From: an uncultured Collinsella sp. | Lineage (GTDB): Bacteria > Actinomycetota > Coriobacteriia > Coriobacteriales > Coriobacteriaceae | Direction: 5' to 3' | DNA: 52,098 nt | NCBI GenBank assembly: GCA_902490365.1 | Contig: CABUDQ010000010.1 | Location: 1 to 52,098, forward strand | In this document: piece by piece, positions 24,259 through 32,711 of the stretch | Layout of the letters: each line of letters opens with the position of its first letter | How positions within the stretch are numbered: the first letter of the stretch is position 1 | Notes under the pieces: model-generated | What the model was told of the DNA's origin: nothing | Seen by the model: only the letters and a program-made list of their open reading frames with translations | Database searches by the model: none | Translations under genes and position numbers: made by a program

Positions 24259-26580
24259 ATGCCTAAAACGCTTTTAGTATTTCCCCCAGGATGGAGTCCA
24301 GTGGGGCCGTATCTTGCCTTGCCTGTTTTGAAGTCATATCTTCAAGAGGTTGAACAATACAAAGTTGACATTGTTGACTTAAACGTGGAATTTTACGATG
24401 ACCTCCTATCTTTTAGACATGTCGAAGAGTGCTGTAAAAGGTATCGGGAATCAAAGGATTCGTTTAGTTCGAATGTCCAATTAACAATCGAGTTGATACA
24501 AAAGTCGGCACTTAATGTTGACGAGGCAAAAGATATTTTCAGATCGAAGAGATACTTTAATCTAAAAGAAAGACAATATGCTGAAAACATTTTTAGAAAT
24601 GCACTCTATATCATAAATCACGTCTCATATGGAGTTAAATACACGTTCAACTCCATAGATCTGCCCTATGATTATTATTCGACACCAGAAATAATGAAAT
24701 CGCTTGCGGATACCTTGCATAATCCGTTTATTTCCTTCTATGAAACTGCCTTTCTTAAGCGTATTCAGAGGGAAAAAATCGAGTTTATTGGGATTTCGGT
24801 GAGCGGCTGTTTCCAATTGATTTCTGCAGTTACGTTAGCGAAACTGATTAAAGAAGAATGTCCATCTGTTAAACACGTCTCATTGGGCGGCAATTACATT
24901 ACTCGTTTAGCAGATGACTGCATGAAAGAATGGCATCCCTTTTTTGAATACATTGATTCGATAATGATGTATGACGGCGAAGAGCCGCTTGCACGTCTTC
25001 TTGAGGCTCTTGACTCTGGTGATGACAATCTCGACTGTGTTCCAAACCTTTGCCATGCTAAAGGTGGAAAGATATATAAAAACCATCGGATTGAGCAAAC
25101 ATTTATCAACGATACAGTTCCCGATTTCGATGGCTTCGCCCTTTCTAAATACTTCATGCCTGAGCTAATATTGCCGGTTTATTCCTCTAGGCAGTGTTTT
25201 AATCATTGCGCCTTCTGCACCATTCCCGGTGCTACCGGTGGTTGTTACCGAAAGATGCCTATATCGAGAGTATTTGAAATAATGTGTCGGTTAAATGAAA
25301 AATACGGCACGAGAGTTTTCTCTTTTGTGGATGAAACATTCGAAGGCAAAAGAATGGAGCAACTCGCGGATGAAATAAACGCATCGGGAAAAACGTTTTT
25401 CTGGCATGGAGAAACGAGGTTCTCTCCAACCCTAAGTACAGACGTTTTTAACAAGATATACCAAAGTGGATGTAGGCAGATTCAGTTTGGCCTCGAGTCA
25501 TACAACCAAAGAGTTCTTGATCTAATGAAGAAGAACACGAGAGTTGATTGGATTGATCGCAATATCCATGATTGTCTCAATGCGGGTATTCCTGTTCATC
25601 TATTTTTTATGATTGGCTTTCCGACCGAAACTAAAGAAGAGGCTCTGAACACCTTAGCTTATACAGAGAATGTTTTGAATTATTCAAAACAGGTATGTGG
25701 TGTTCCATATTCCACGAGAGGATTTACGAATTTTGGTCTCGTTATGGGGTCGGATGTTTGGAATCATCCCGATAAGTATGGTGTCTCTGTAATGCCGCAG
25801 TCCCAATATGAGGATTTGCGCCTCGAAGTAGATTATGTTTCAGGCACTGGTTTAACTTTAAATGAAGCAAAATCCTTATCTGATGAGCATCATATTGATT
25901 TTTATATGCAAGAGGTCATAAACGGTAGCGACACAATTGACTTGCCCCAGCGGCTTCATATTTCAGAGGTGACCTGGATCCTAGATTCTATTCACGCTGT
26001 CAGGTATAAGGGACATTTGACCAAAGTAAAGCGACGGCTAACTAGTCTAAATCCAGCTGATCGAATCTGGCTGGATTCCAAGACCTCTGTCGTGCTCGTT
26101 GAGCCATTTGCCTACTTCTATAATTCTGAATACCATCATGTCTATGCTGTTTCCCAGTTGGTATACCATAAGTTGGCCCGTTTATTGGAGGCCGATTGTA
26201 GCATTTCTCTTATTCTTGATCAGGGCGACCTCGAGCTGACAAGGGCGATAGAAGAACTGTTGCATTATGGATTGCTGAATACAAATATCGATGCCGATTA
26301 TGTAATGCACGATAATGGTTTTCAATTGGTTAAAAGTTCGTTTGTTAAAGAAGTCGGACGCTCAAAAGAGGGGTTAAGAGTACTGCTGAGTTGTGCCACC
26401 CATAGAATGTGTGCGGTTAATGATTTTTCGTTCGCTTTGCTTTCGTTGTTTGAAAAGCCGATTACTAAGAACGAGGTGCGCGACATTTTGAAAAAAGAGG
26501 GACTATCGACAAGCGAGGAGCAATTAAACAAGTTGGTTGATAATTGCATGAAAGCAGATATACTACAACTGATTAGATAG
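24259..26580 (+). CDS. B12-binding-domain radical SAM enzyme, candidate RiPP maturase
   Basis: A 773-residue enzyme. Residues 1-290 form a cobalamin-binding Rossmann-like domain (LVFPPGWSPVGPYLALPVLKSYL, IEFIGISVSG, VSLGGNYITRL, DSIMMYDGEEPL). The radical SAM core begins at C313-x3-C317-x2-C320 (SRQCFNHCAFC), with VDETFEGKRME, QIQFGLESYNQRVLDLM and LFFMIGFPTETKEEA downstream. After residue 560 comes a long C-terminal part in which two segments (about 634-680 and 716-773) look like PqqD/RRE-type winged-helix modules. Cobalamin-radical SAM enzymes commonly methylate unreactive carbons or rearrange carbon skeletons. The following gene encodes a 36-residue peptide, so peptide modification is inferred. 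The SD is weak; coupling to the MFS gene is likely. Confidence 0.85.
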   Translation: MPKTLLVFPPGWSPVGPYLALPVLKSYLQEVEQYKVDIVDLNVEFYDDLLSFRHVEECCKRYRESKDSFSSNVQLTIELIQKSALNVDEAKDIFRSKRYFNLKERQYAENIFRNALYIINHVSYGVKYTFNSIDLPYDYYSTPEIMKSLADTLHNPFISFYETAFLKRIQREKIEFIGISVSGCFQLISAVTLAKLIKEECPSVKHVSLGGNYITRLADDCMKEWHPFFEYIDSIMMYDGEEPLARLLEALDSGDDNLDCVPNLCHAKGGKIYKNHRIEQTFINDTVPDFDGFALSKYFMPELILPVYSSRQCFNHCAFCTIPGATGGCYRKMPISRVFEIMCRLNEKYGTRVFSFVDETFEGKRMEQLADEINASGKTFFWHGETRFSPTLSTDVFNKIYQSGCRQIQFGLESYNQRVLDLMKKNTRVDWIDRNIHDCLNAGIPVHLFFMIGFPTETKEEALNTLAYTENVLNYSKQVCGVPYSTRGFTNFGLVMGSDVWNHPDKYGVSVMPQSQYEDLRLEVDYVSGTGLTLNEAKSLSDEHHIDFYMQEVINGSDTIDLPQRLHISEVTWILDSIHAVRYKGHLTKVKRRLTSLNPADRIWLDSKTSVVLVEPFAYFYNSEYHHVYAVSQLVYHKLARLLEADCSISLILDQGDLELTRAIEELLHYGLLNTNIDADYVMHDNGFQLVKSSFVKEVGRSKEGLRVLLSCATHRMCAVNDFSFALLSLFEKPITKNEVRDILKKEGLSTSEEQLNKLVDNCMKADILQLIR

Positions 26581-26593
26581 AGGAGGTTTCTGC

Positions 26594-26704
26594 ATGGACG
26601 TTATTAACAAAGATCTCTTGGAGCAACTGAAAGAGTCTCAGGAAGAGGGCGTCGTGGTAGAAGTGTTCGACTTTGAGGACTACATGGATAAATTCTGCCA
26701 TTAG
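26594..26704 (+). CDS. 36-residue candidate RiPP precursor peptide
   Basis: A short ORF beginning 13 nt after the radical SAM stop, with a very strong AGGAGG at 26581-26586. The peptide is strongly acidic (11 Asp/Glu against 3 Lys). Residues 7-18 (DLLEQLKESQEE) should be helical and suit a recognition leader. The C-terminal FDFEDYMDKFCH (25-36) is aromatic-rich and ends in the only Cys and His of the peptide, suiting a modified core. It is the last gene before a terminator. Position, size, leader/core look and strong SD all fit a RiPP substrate; the modification is unknown. Confidence 0.7.
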   Translation: MDVINKDLLEQLKESQEEGVVVEVFDFEDYMDKFCH

Positions 26705-26728
26705 TTTCGGAATTTTCTTGCCTCGCTT

Positions 26729-26762
26729 AAAGGAGAAGTCGATTATCGATTTCTCCTTTTTT
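26729..26762 (+). terminator. Terminator of the radical SAM-peptide operon
   Basis: AAAGGAGAA (26729-26737) pairs with TTCTCCTTT (26751-26759), and the run of T residues continues to 26762. Confidence 0.88.
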
Positions 26763-26892
26763 AGTTAAAGATATTTTTGGAATACATGCTCTTAGCACAG
26801 GTTAGCGTCTCAGTAAACTGGGAGGTTGCTTTGGCTAGTTAGAGATATGTGAACGTCCGTTAGACTGAATCTCAGGGTAGAAGGGGCCTCCA

Positions 26893-28893
26893 GTGTCCAG
26901 ATCAACAAGGCAATGCTGCGTTTCGGCTAATAAGAACGACGGCTTTCTGCGGGTTGCGGCGGCGTCGCCGCAGATTCGCGTGGCCGATGTCGAGGGCAAT
27001 GCCGAGGTTGCGCTGGCGGCTGTTCGCGAGGCTACCGAGCGCGGCGTTCGCGCGCTGGTACTGCCCGAGCTCAATCTGACTGGCTATACCGCGGCCGATC
27101 TGTTCCATAACCGCACATTACTGCATGCCTGCGAGACCGCACTGGTGCATATTCTCGATGAAACCCGCGGGCTGCCGATTGTCTTTACCATCGGTCTTCC
27201 CGTTGCAGTTGCCGAGAATATCTACAACTGCGCCGCCGTGTGCTGCGCGGGCGAGCTTTTGGGCCTTACGGCTAAGAAATATCTGCCCAACTATGGCGAG
27301 TTCTATGAGCGCCGTTGGTTTGCTCCCGCGCCGGCCGATCCCGTGTGGATTGAATTTGCCGGTCAGGGTCCGGTGCCGCTTGGCTCGGGGCTTGTCTACC
27401 GCTGCTGTGATGAAGGCGCCGAGGACCTGGTGCTGGGCATCGAGGTTTGTGAGGACCTGTGGGTGCCGGCACCCCCCTCGACCGAGATGGCGCTTGCTGG
27501 CGCGACGGTGATTCTCAATTCGTCGGCCTCGGACGAGATTATCGGTAAGGCAGATTACCGCCGCAGCCTCATCTCCAATCAGAGCGCACGCCTGTACTGC
27601 GTCTATGCCTACGCGGACGCGAGCGAGGGCGAGTCCACGACCGACATGGTCTTTGCGGGCGAGAACCTCGTCTACGAAAACGGTTCGAAACTCGCCGCGA
27701 CGAAGCTCCTCACTTGCGATATGGCCGTCGCCGACGTCGATCTTGACCGCCTGGTTGCCGAGCGCCGTCGCTCGACGACGTGGACGCGCGCGGACGATGC
27801 GCCGGAGGCCACGACCGTTGAGTTCTCTTTTGAGGGCGTGCTGACAGACGAACCTGTCCTGCGCGATGCCTGCGATATCGACCGCGTTTTCCCGCGCGCG
27901 CCCTTTGTACCGGCCGACCATGGCGACCTAGCCGAGCGCTGCGAGACGATTCTCGACCTGCAGACTGCCGGCCTCAAGACCCGCCTTGCCCATACGGGTA
28001 CTAAGGCAGCTGCCATCGGTCTTTCAGGCGGCCTGGACTCCACGCTGGCACTGCTTGTGACCGTGCGTGCCTTCGATGCACTGGGGCTGCCACGCACGGG
28101 TATCACGGCGGTTTCCATGCCCGGCTTTGGCACGACGCATCGCACTAAGTCGAATGCCGAGTCGCTCGCTCGCGACCTAGGCGTGAGCTTCCGCGAAGTC
28201 TCGATCCATGCAGCCGTGGAGCAGCATTTTAAGGACATCGAGCACGATCCGGCCGTGCAGGACGTGACCTACGAGAACAGCCAGGCCCGCGAGCGTACGC
28301 AGATTCTGATGGATCTGGCCAATCAGGCCGGCGGTTTTGTCATCGGCACGGGCGACCTGTCGGAGCTGGCGCTCGGCTGGGCTACCTACAACGGCGACCA
28401 CATGAGCATGTACGCCGTCAACGCGAGCGTGCCCAAGACGCTTGTGCGCCATCTGGTGCGCTATGCCGCTGATGTTTTTGGCGGGCGTATTGCCGAGGTC
28501 TTGCTCGATATCCTCAATACACCGGTGTCCCCCGAGCTTCTGCCGCCCACGGGCGACGGCGAGATTGCGCAGAAGACTGAGGATTTGGTGGGCCCGTACG
28601 AGCTGCACGACTACTTCCTCTACTACCTGCTGCGTTTTGGCTTTGAGCCGGGCAAGATCTACCGCATGGCGCTCAAGAGCTTCGAGGGCGCCTACGACGT
28701 CAAGACCGTTCACACGTGGCTGCGTACGTTCTACCGTCGCTTCTTTGCCCAGCAGTTTAAGCGCAGCTGCCTGCCCGATGGCCCCAAGGTGGGTTCGGTC
28801 ACGCTCAGCCCGCGCGGCGATTGGCGCATGCCGAGTGACGCCAGCTCGCGCCTGTGGCTCGCCCAGATTGACGCGCTCAATCCGATGGACTAA
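26893..28893 (+). CDS. nadE: Glutamine-dependent NAD+ synthetase
   Basis: A 666-residue two-domain enzyme. The N-terminal nitrilase-type glutaminase domain shows its triad: Glu59 (LPELNLTGY), Lys128 (TAKKYLPNYGEFYE) and Cys186 (GIEVCEDLW). The C-terminal synthetase domain begins with the pyrophosphatase loop IGLSGGLDSTLALLV and includes TGDLSELALGW and the NAD-binding C-terminal helices. It converts deamido-NAD to NAD using ATP and glutamine. Start GTG 26893 has GAAGGGG upstream. The AT-rich island ends just before it. Confidence 0.95.
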   Translation: MSRSTRQCCVSANKNDGFLRVAAASPQIRVADVEGNAEVALAAVREATERGVRALVLPELNLTGYTAADLFHNRTLLHACETALVHILDETRGLPIVFTIGLPVAVAENIYNCAAVCCAGELLGLTAKKYLPNYGEFYERRWFAPAPADPVWIEFAGQGPVPLGSGLVYRCCDEGAEDLVLGIEVCEDLWVPAPPSTEMALAGATVILNSSASDEIIGKADYRRSLISNQSARLYCVYAYADASEGESTTDMVFAGENLVYENGSKLAATKLLTCDMAVADVDLDRLVAERRRSTTWTRADDAPEATTVEFSFEGVLTDEPVLRDACDIDRVFPRAPFVPADHGDLAERCETILDLQTAGLKTRLAHTGTKAAAIGLSGGLDSTLALLVTVRAFDALGLPRTGITAVSMPGFGTTHRTKSNAESLARDLGVSFREVSIHAAVEQHFKDIEHDPAVQDVTYENSQARERTQILMDLANQAGGFVIGTGDLSELALGWATYNGDHMSMYAVNASVPKTLVRHLVRYAADVFGGRIAEVLLDILNTPVSPELLPPTGDGEIAQKTEDLVGPYELHDYFLYYLLRFGFEPGKIYRMALKSFEGAYDVKTVHTWLRTFYRRFFAQQFKRSCLPDGPKVGSVTLSPRGDWRMPSDASSRLWLAQIDALNPMD

Positions 28894-28960
28894 GGTTGCC
28901 AAATTGAACCAAAACAGCGGGTGCAAGCGTTACACTTTTGCAATCTGATGGCCCGTATCG

Positions 28961-28991
28961 CGCGGCGCTCTTGTCGGAGCGCCGCGTTTTT
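28961..28991 (+). terminator. Terminator-like hairpin between nadE and the aminotransferase
   Basis: A perfect 10-bp stem, CGCGGCGCTC (28961-28970) with GAGCGCCGCG (28977-28986), followed by TTTTT. It lies only 8 nt before the SD of the aminotransferase gene, so it may act as an attenuator as well as ending nadE. Confidence 0.8.
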
Positions 28992-29010
28992 CATATCGAA
29001 AGGTGGCACC

Positions 29011-30174
29011 ATGCAGGCATCGCAGCGTCTCGACCGCTTTGGCGCGGAGGTCTTCGCCTCGCTCAACAACAAACTGCTTGCGCTGAAGGCTCAGGGCAAG
29101 ACCATTTACAACATGAGCGTGGGCACGCCCGACTTTAAGCCGTACGACCACGTGGTCGAGGCGCTCACGCAAGCGGCCCAGGACCCCGAGATGTGGAAGT
29201 ATGCCCTGCGCGACCTGCCCGAACTCAAGCAAGCCGTGTGCGATTACTACGAGCGTCGCTTTGGCGTTTCGGGCATTACGCCGTCTATGGTGCAGTCGTG
29301 CAACGGCACGCAGGAGGGCGTTGGCCATTTGGGCCTTGCCCTGCTCGATCCGGGTGACACCATTCTGGTTCCCGATCCGTGCTACCCGGTCTTTGAGGCG
29401 GGTGCCAAGATCGCCGATGCCAAGCTCGAGTACTATCCGCTGGTGGCGGAGCACAATTACCTGCCCTATGTGGCGGGTATCGATCCCGAGGTGGCCGATC
29501 GTGCCAAGTACATGATTGTGTCGCTGCCCGCCAACCCGGTGGGCTCGGTGGGCACGCCCGAGGTCTACGAGGAGATCATCGCTTTCGCCCGCGAGCACGA
29601 CCTGCTCATCGTCCATGACAACGCGTACTCCGACATCGTGTTCGACGGCGAGCCGGGCGGCAGCTTCTTGCAGTATCCCGGCGCGCTCGAGGTGGGCGTT
29701 GAGTTCTTCTCGCTCTCCAAGTCGTTTAACGTCACCGGTGCGCGTATCGGCTTTTTGGTCGGCCGCGAGGATGTGGTCTCTGCCTTTGCCAAGCTGCGCG
29801 GCCAGATCGACTTCGGTATGTTCTTCCCGATCCAGAAGGCCGCCATCGCCTGCCTGAACGGTCCGCGCGATGAGGTCGAGGCGCAGCGTCTGAAGTACCA
29901 GGAGCGCCGCGATGCCCTGTGCGACGGTCTTGAGGGCCTGGGCTGGGAGCGTCCCAACGCGCATGGTTCTATGTTTGTGTGGGCCAAGCTTCCCGGTGGT
30001 CGCACCGATTCCATGGCGTTTTGCGAGGAGCTCATGGAGAAGGCCGGCGTTGTGGTGACGCCGGGCGCGAGCTTTGGTCCTTCGGGCGAGGGACACGTGC
30101 GCATGGCGCTGGTCCTGCCGCCCGACCAGATTGCTTTGGCTGTCGAGGCCATTCGTGAGGCGGGCCTGTATTAG
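29011..30174 (+). CDS. Class I/II PLP aminotransferase (LL-diaminopimelate aminotransferase-like)
   Basis: A 387-residue fold-type I aminotransferase. Motifs are NMSVGTPDFKPYDHVVEAL, CNGTQEGVGHLGLALLDPGDTI, VPDPCYPVFEAGAK, VHDNAYSDIVF, the PLP-lysine region SLSKSFNVTGARIGFLVG, and SMFVWAKLP near the end. The pattern is closest to the LL-DAP aminotransferase/PatA group, although aspartate or alanine aminotransferase activity is possible. In an organism with DapH, an N-acetyl-LL-2,6-diaminopimelate aminotransferase is needed, and this gene is a candidate. ATG 29011 follows AAAGGTGG. Confidence 0.85.
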   Translation: MQASQRLDRFGAEVFASLNNKLLALKAQGKTIYNMSVGTPDFKPYDHVVEALTQAAQDPEMWKYALRDLPELKQAVCDYYERRFGVSGITPSMVQSCNGTQEGVGHLGLALLDPGDTILVPDPCYPVFEAGAKIADAKLEYYPLVAEHNYLPYVAGIDPEVADRAKYMIVSLPANPVGSVGTPEVYEEIIAFAREHDLLIVHDNAYSDIVFDGEPGGSFLQYPGALEVGVEFFSLSKSFNVTGARIGFLVGREDVVSAFAKLRGQIDFGMFFPIQKAAIACLNGPRDEVEAQRLKYQERRDALCDGLEGLGWERPNAHGSMFVWAKLPGGRTDSMAFCEELMEKAGVVVTPGASFGPSGEGHVRMALVLPPDQIALAVEAIREAGLY

Positions 30175-30319
30175 AAAGGTATTTCGACTCGTCAATAGCT
30201 CGAAACCGATTTCGTGCAGTTATTTTACGAATACTGCAAACAATTTCGGTAAACGGTCGATTTTTGGCTGCGAATAGGAGCATAATCAAAGTCCCGATTG
30301 GATGTATTGGGATTACGGC

Positions 30320-30348
30320 AAGCCGCTCGGGTCGTTCCCGGGCGGCTT
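30320..30348 (+). promoter_or_regulatory. Leader hairpin upstream of ldh
   Basis: A 12-bp stem with one G-U pair (30320-30331 with 30337-30348) and a 5-nt loop lies 16 nt before the ldh SD. The T-tract is weak. It may stabilise the mRNA or attenuate transcription. CATAAT at 30281-30286 is a possible -10 for ldh. Confidence 0.5.
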
Positions 30349-30375
30349 GTTTGTGGAGAGAGATGGGAGTTTCTA

Positions 30376-31326
30376 ATGGTTAACGAGAAGAAGGTCGCTA
30401 TTGTCGGCTGCGGTTTCGTCGGTTCGTCTTCGGCGTTCGCACTGATGCAGAGTGGTCTGTTCTCCGAGATGGTCCTCATCGACGTGGACAAGAACCGCGC
30501 CGAGGGTGAGGCCCTGGATATCGCGCACGGCATGACGTTTGCCGAGCCGATGAAGATCTACGCCGGCGATTATTCTGATGTCGCCGACGCCGCCATGATC
30601 GTCGTCACCGCTGGCGCTGCCCAGAAGCCCGGTGAGACCCGCCTGGACTTGGTCAACAAGAACGTAAACATCTTTAAGTCCATTATCCCCGAGATTAAGA
30701 AGTCCGGCTTCGACGGCATTCTGCTCATCGTCTCCAACCCGGTTGATGTTCTGACCTATGCTGCCATCAAAATGTCCGGCCTGCCCGAGGGCCATGTCAT
30801 CGGCTCCGGCACCGTGCTCGACACTGGCCGTCTGCAGCAGATGCTTGGTGCCCACGTCGAGGTTGACCCGCGCGATGTCCAGGCCTATGTCATGGGCGAG
30901 CACGGCGACTCCGAGTTTGTCGCTTGGTCCAGCGCTCAGGTTGCCGGCGTTCCGCTGAACACCTTCTGCGAGCTTCACGGTCATCTGGAGCACGAGGCTG
31001 CCGAGAAGCGTATCGCCGAGGACGTCAAGAACTCCGCCTACACCATCATCGAGAAGAAGCACGCTACCTACTATGGCGTTGCCATGGCCGTCAAGCGCAT
31101 CTGCACTGCCGTCATGCGCGATGAGCAGACCGTTCTGCCTGTTTCCTCGCTCATGGTGGGCGAGTATGGTCTGTCCGATCTGGCCATCTCCATGCCGACC
31201 GTTGTTGGCCGCGACGGCGTTGTCTGCCGCGTCCCCGTGCCGCTGAACGATGACGAGGAGCATGAGCTCACCGCCTCCGCCAAGGCCCTCAAGGACATCA
31301 TCGACAGCGTCGACTTCTCCTGCTAG
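30376..31326 (+). CDS. ldh: L-lactate dehydrogenase
   Basis: A 316-residue NAD-dependent L-LDH. The NAD site is VAIVGCGFVGSSSAFALM followed by LIDVDKNRAEGEALDIAHG. Active-site features are the Arg in GAAQKPGETRLDLV, SNPVDVLTYAA, GSGTVLDTGRLQQML and the catalytic His in GEHGDSEFVAWSS, which separates it from malate dehydrogenases. It reduces pyruvate to L-lactate in fermentation. ATG 30376 follows GGGAG at 30365-30369. It is monocistronic, with a leader hairpin and a strong terminator. Confidence 0.95.
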   Translation: MVNEKKVAIVGCGFVGSSSAFALMQSGLFSEMVLIDVDKNRAEGEALDIAHGMTFAEPMKIYAGDYSDVADAAMIVVTAGAAQKPGETRLDLVNKNVNIFKSIIPEIKKSGFDGILLIVSNPVDVLTYAAIKMSGLPEGHVIGSGTVLDTGRLQQMLGAHVEVDPRDVQAYVMGEHGDSEFVAWSSAQVAGVPLNTFCELHGHLEHEAAEKRIAEDVKNSAYTIIEKKHATYYGVAMAVKRICTAVMRDEQTVLPVSSLMVGEYGLSDLAISMPTVVGRDGVVCRVPVPLNDDEEHELTASAKALKDIIDSVDFSC

Positions 31327-31356
31327 ATTGGGCTCGTTTGCCAGCAAGCTACAATG

Positions 31357-31392
31357 AAGGCGCCTGGGTCCACGCGACCCGGGCGCCTTTTT
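31357..31392 (+). terminator. Terminator after ldh
   Basis: A 13-bp stem with one G-U pair (from 31357 to 31389) is followed by TTTTT. The GGGACAG repeat element begins immediately afterwards. Confidence 0.88.
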
Positions 31393-31422
31393 GGTGCAAG
31401 GGGGACAGGTTGCTTTGCACCA
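31392..31422 (+). repeat. GGGACAG hairpin element, copy 1
   Basis: TGGTGCAA (31392-31399) pairs perfectly with TTGCACCA (31415-31422); the loop contains GGGGACAGGTT. It precedes the Mbeg1-like gene. Confidence 0.6.
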
Positions 31423-31439
31423 TTGTTGATGGGAGAGCC

Positions 31440-32600
31440 ATGTCGGATTCGCCTAATTTTTTGACCTATGCCCAGACGGCGTTTGATCCGTTTGAGGAAC
31501 GGTCGTTCTGCGCGGTTGATAGCCTGGTCTTTGCGTGGCTGTCCTATTTGCGTTTGCCGGGGGATATGGCGGAGCTGACGAACTGGCAGGGCCTTGACGT
31601 ACGCGAGCTGCTGCGCGCCGAGTGCTACCAAGACATGATTGGCGACCTGTGGGATCCGGAGGGGAGCCGTTCCTTGTTGGAGGCTGTGGCAGCAAGCCCT
31701 CGCTACCGTGGCGTTCGTGTTTGCGGCTATCGTACCGTGAGTGATGCCGAGACGACGGAGCAGTTTGCGGCTATGACGTTCCGATTTCCGGCGGGGTTTA
31801 GCTATCTTTCCTTCCGGGGGACCGACAGCACGATTGTGGGCTGGAAAGAGGACTTTAACATGGCGTTCCGGTGTCCTGTGCCGGCCCAGGAATCCGCGGC
31901 GCGTTATGTGGACGAGGCAGCGGATACGATTGACGGGCCGCTTTTGTGCGGAGGTCATTCCAAGGGTGGAAACCTTGCGGTGTACGGTGCGGCGATGTGC
32001 TCCGATGTCGCCCGTGAGCGAATCGAACGGGCGTATTCCCATGATGGTCCGGGCTTCGTCGAGGAGTTTCTGAACGGCAACGCCTTCGCTGATCTATCCA
32101 GTCGAATCGACAAGACCCTGCCTCAGTCATCGATTTTTGGCATGATGTTTGAGACGCAGGAGGACTACGCCATCGTTGAGAGCACCGAATTTAGCCTGCT
32201 GCAGCATAACCCCTTTAGCTGGGTGGTCGATGGCTGCGACTTTGTGTATCGCGAGCGTCTGTCCGCCGGCGCGCGCTACGTCGACGGTTCCATTCGCGAG
32301 ATGCTGCTTGCAGTGACACCTAACGAGCGCGAGCGTTTTGTAGATGCATTGTTCTCCGTGTTTGAGGCCACGGGTGCGGTGCGGTTTGCGGATATCGCTG
32401 GGAATCTACGCGGGAACCTGCCTGTGATGCTTCAGGCTGCACAAGGCTTCGACAAGGATACGCGACGCTTTGTCTCGCAGACCATCGCGGCAATCCTTAA
32501 ATGCGCGCTGCTGCCCAAGCGGCCCCAGATCGACATGCCTGCCGCCGGTAAGAGCCTGGCAGAACAGCTCGATGCGTGGCAGTCCGAGCTCCTGCACTAG
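31440..32600 (+). CDS. Mbeg1-like (DUF2974) alpha/beta-hydrolase
   Basis: A 386-residue cytoplasmic protein with a lipase-like core. LSFRGTDSTIVGWKEDFNM resembles the oxyanion region of class 3 lipases, and CGGHSKGGNLAVYGA near residue 174 is the nucleophile elbow (Ser174). The sequence continues SHDGPGF (probable Asp) and IVESTEFSLLQHNPFSW (probable His). DUF2974 proteins are widespread in gut Gram-positives and have no established substrate. ATG 31440 follows GGGAG. The gene is bracketed by two GGGACAG-type repeat hairpins. Confidence 0.88.
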   Translation: MSDSPNFLTYAQTAFDPFEERSFCAVDSLVFAWLSYLRLPGDMAELTNWQGLDVRELLRAECYQDMIGDLWDPEGSRSLLEAVAASPRYRGVRVCGYRTVSDAETTEQFAAMTFRFPAGFSYLSFRGTDSTIVGWKEDFNMAFRCPVPAQESAARYVDEAADTIDGPLLCGGHSKGGNLAVYGAAMCSDVARERIERAYSHDGPGFVEEFLNGNAFADLSSRIDKTLPQSSIFGMMFETQEDYAIVESTEFSLLQHNPFSWVVDGCDFVYRERLSAGARYVDGSIREMLLAVTPNERERFVDALFSVFEATGAVRFADIAGNLRGNLPVMLQAAQGFDKDTRRFVSQTIAAILKCALLPKRPQIDMPAAGKSLAEQLDAWQSELLH

Positions 32601-32604
32601 CTGC

Positions 32605-32635
32605 TGGTGCACGGTGGTCAGGTTTCTTTGCATCA
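32605..32635 (+). repeat. GGGACAG hairpin element, degenerate copy 2
   Basis: TGGTGCA (32605-32611) pairs with TGCATCA (32629-32635, one G-U). The loop has GGTCAGGTTTCTT, a decayed form of the conserved loop. Confidence 0.5.
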
Positions 32636-32711
32636 ATCTTCGAAGCGCTTGGGGCGGGCTCGACCGCTATACTGGTTCGTGCTCAAATCGATCTAGAACG
32701 GAATGCCGTAT

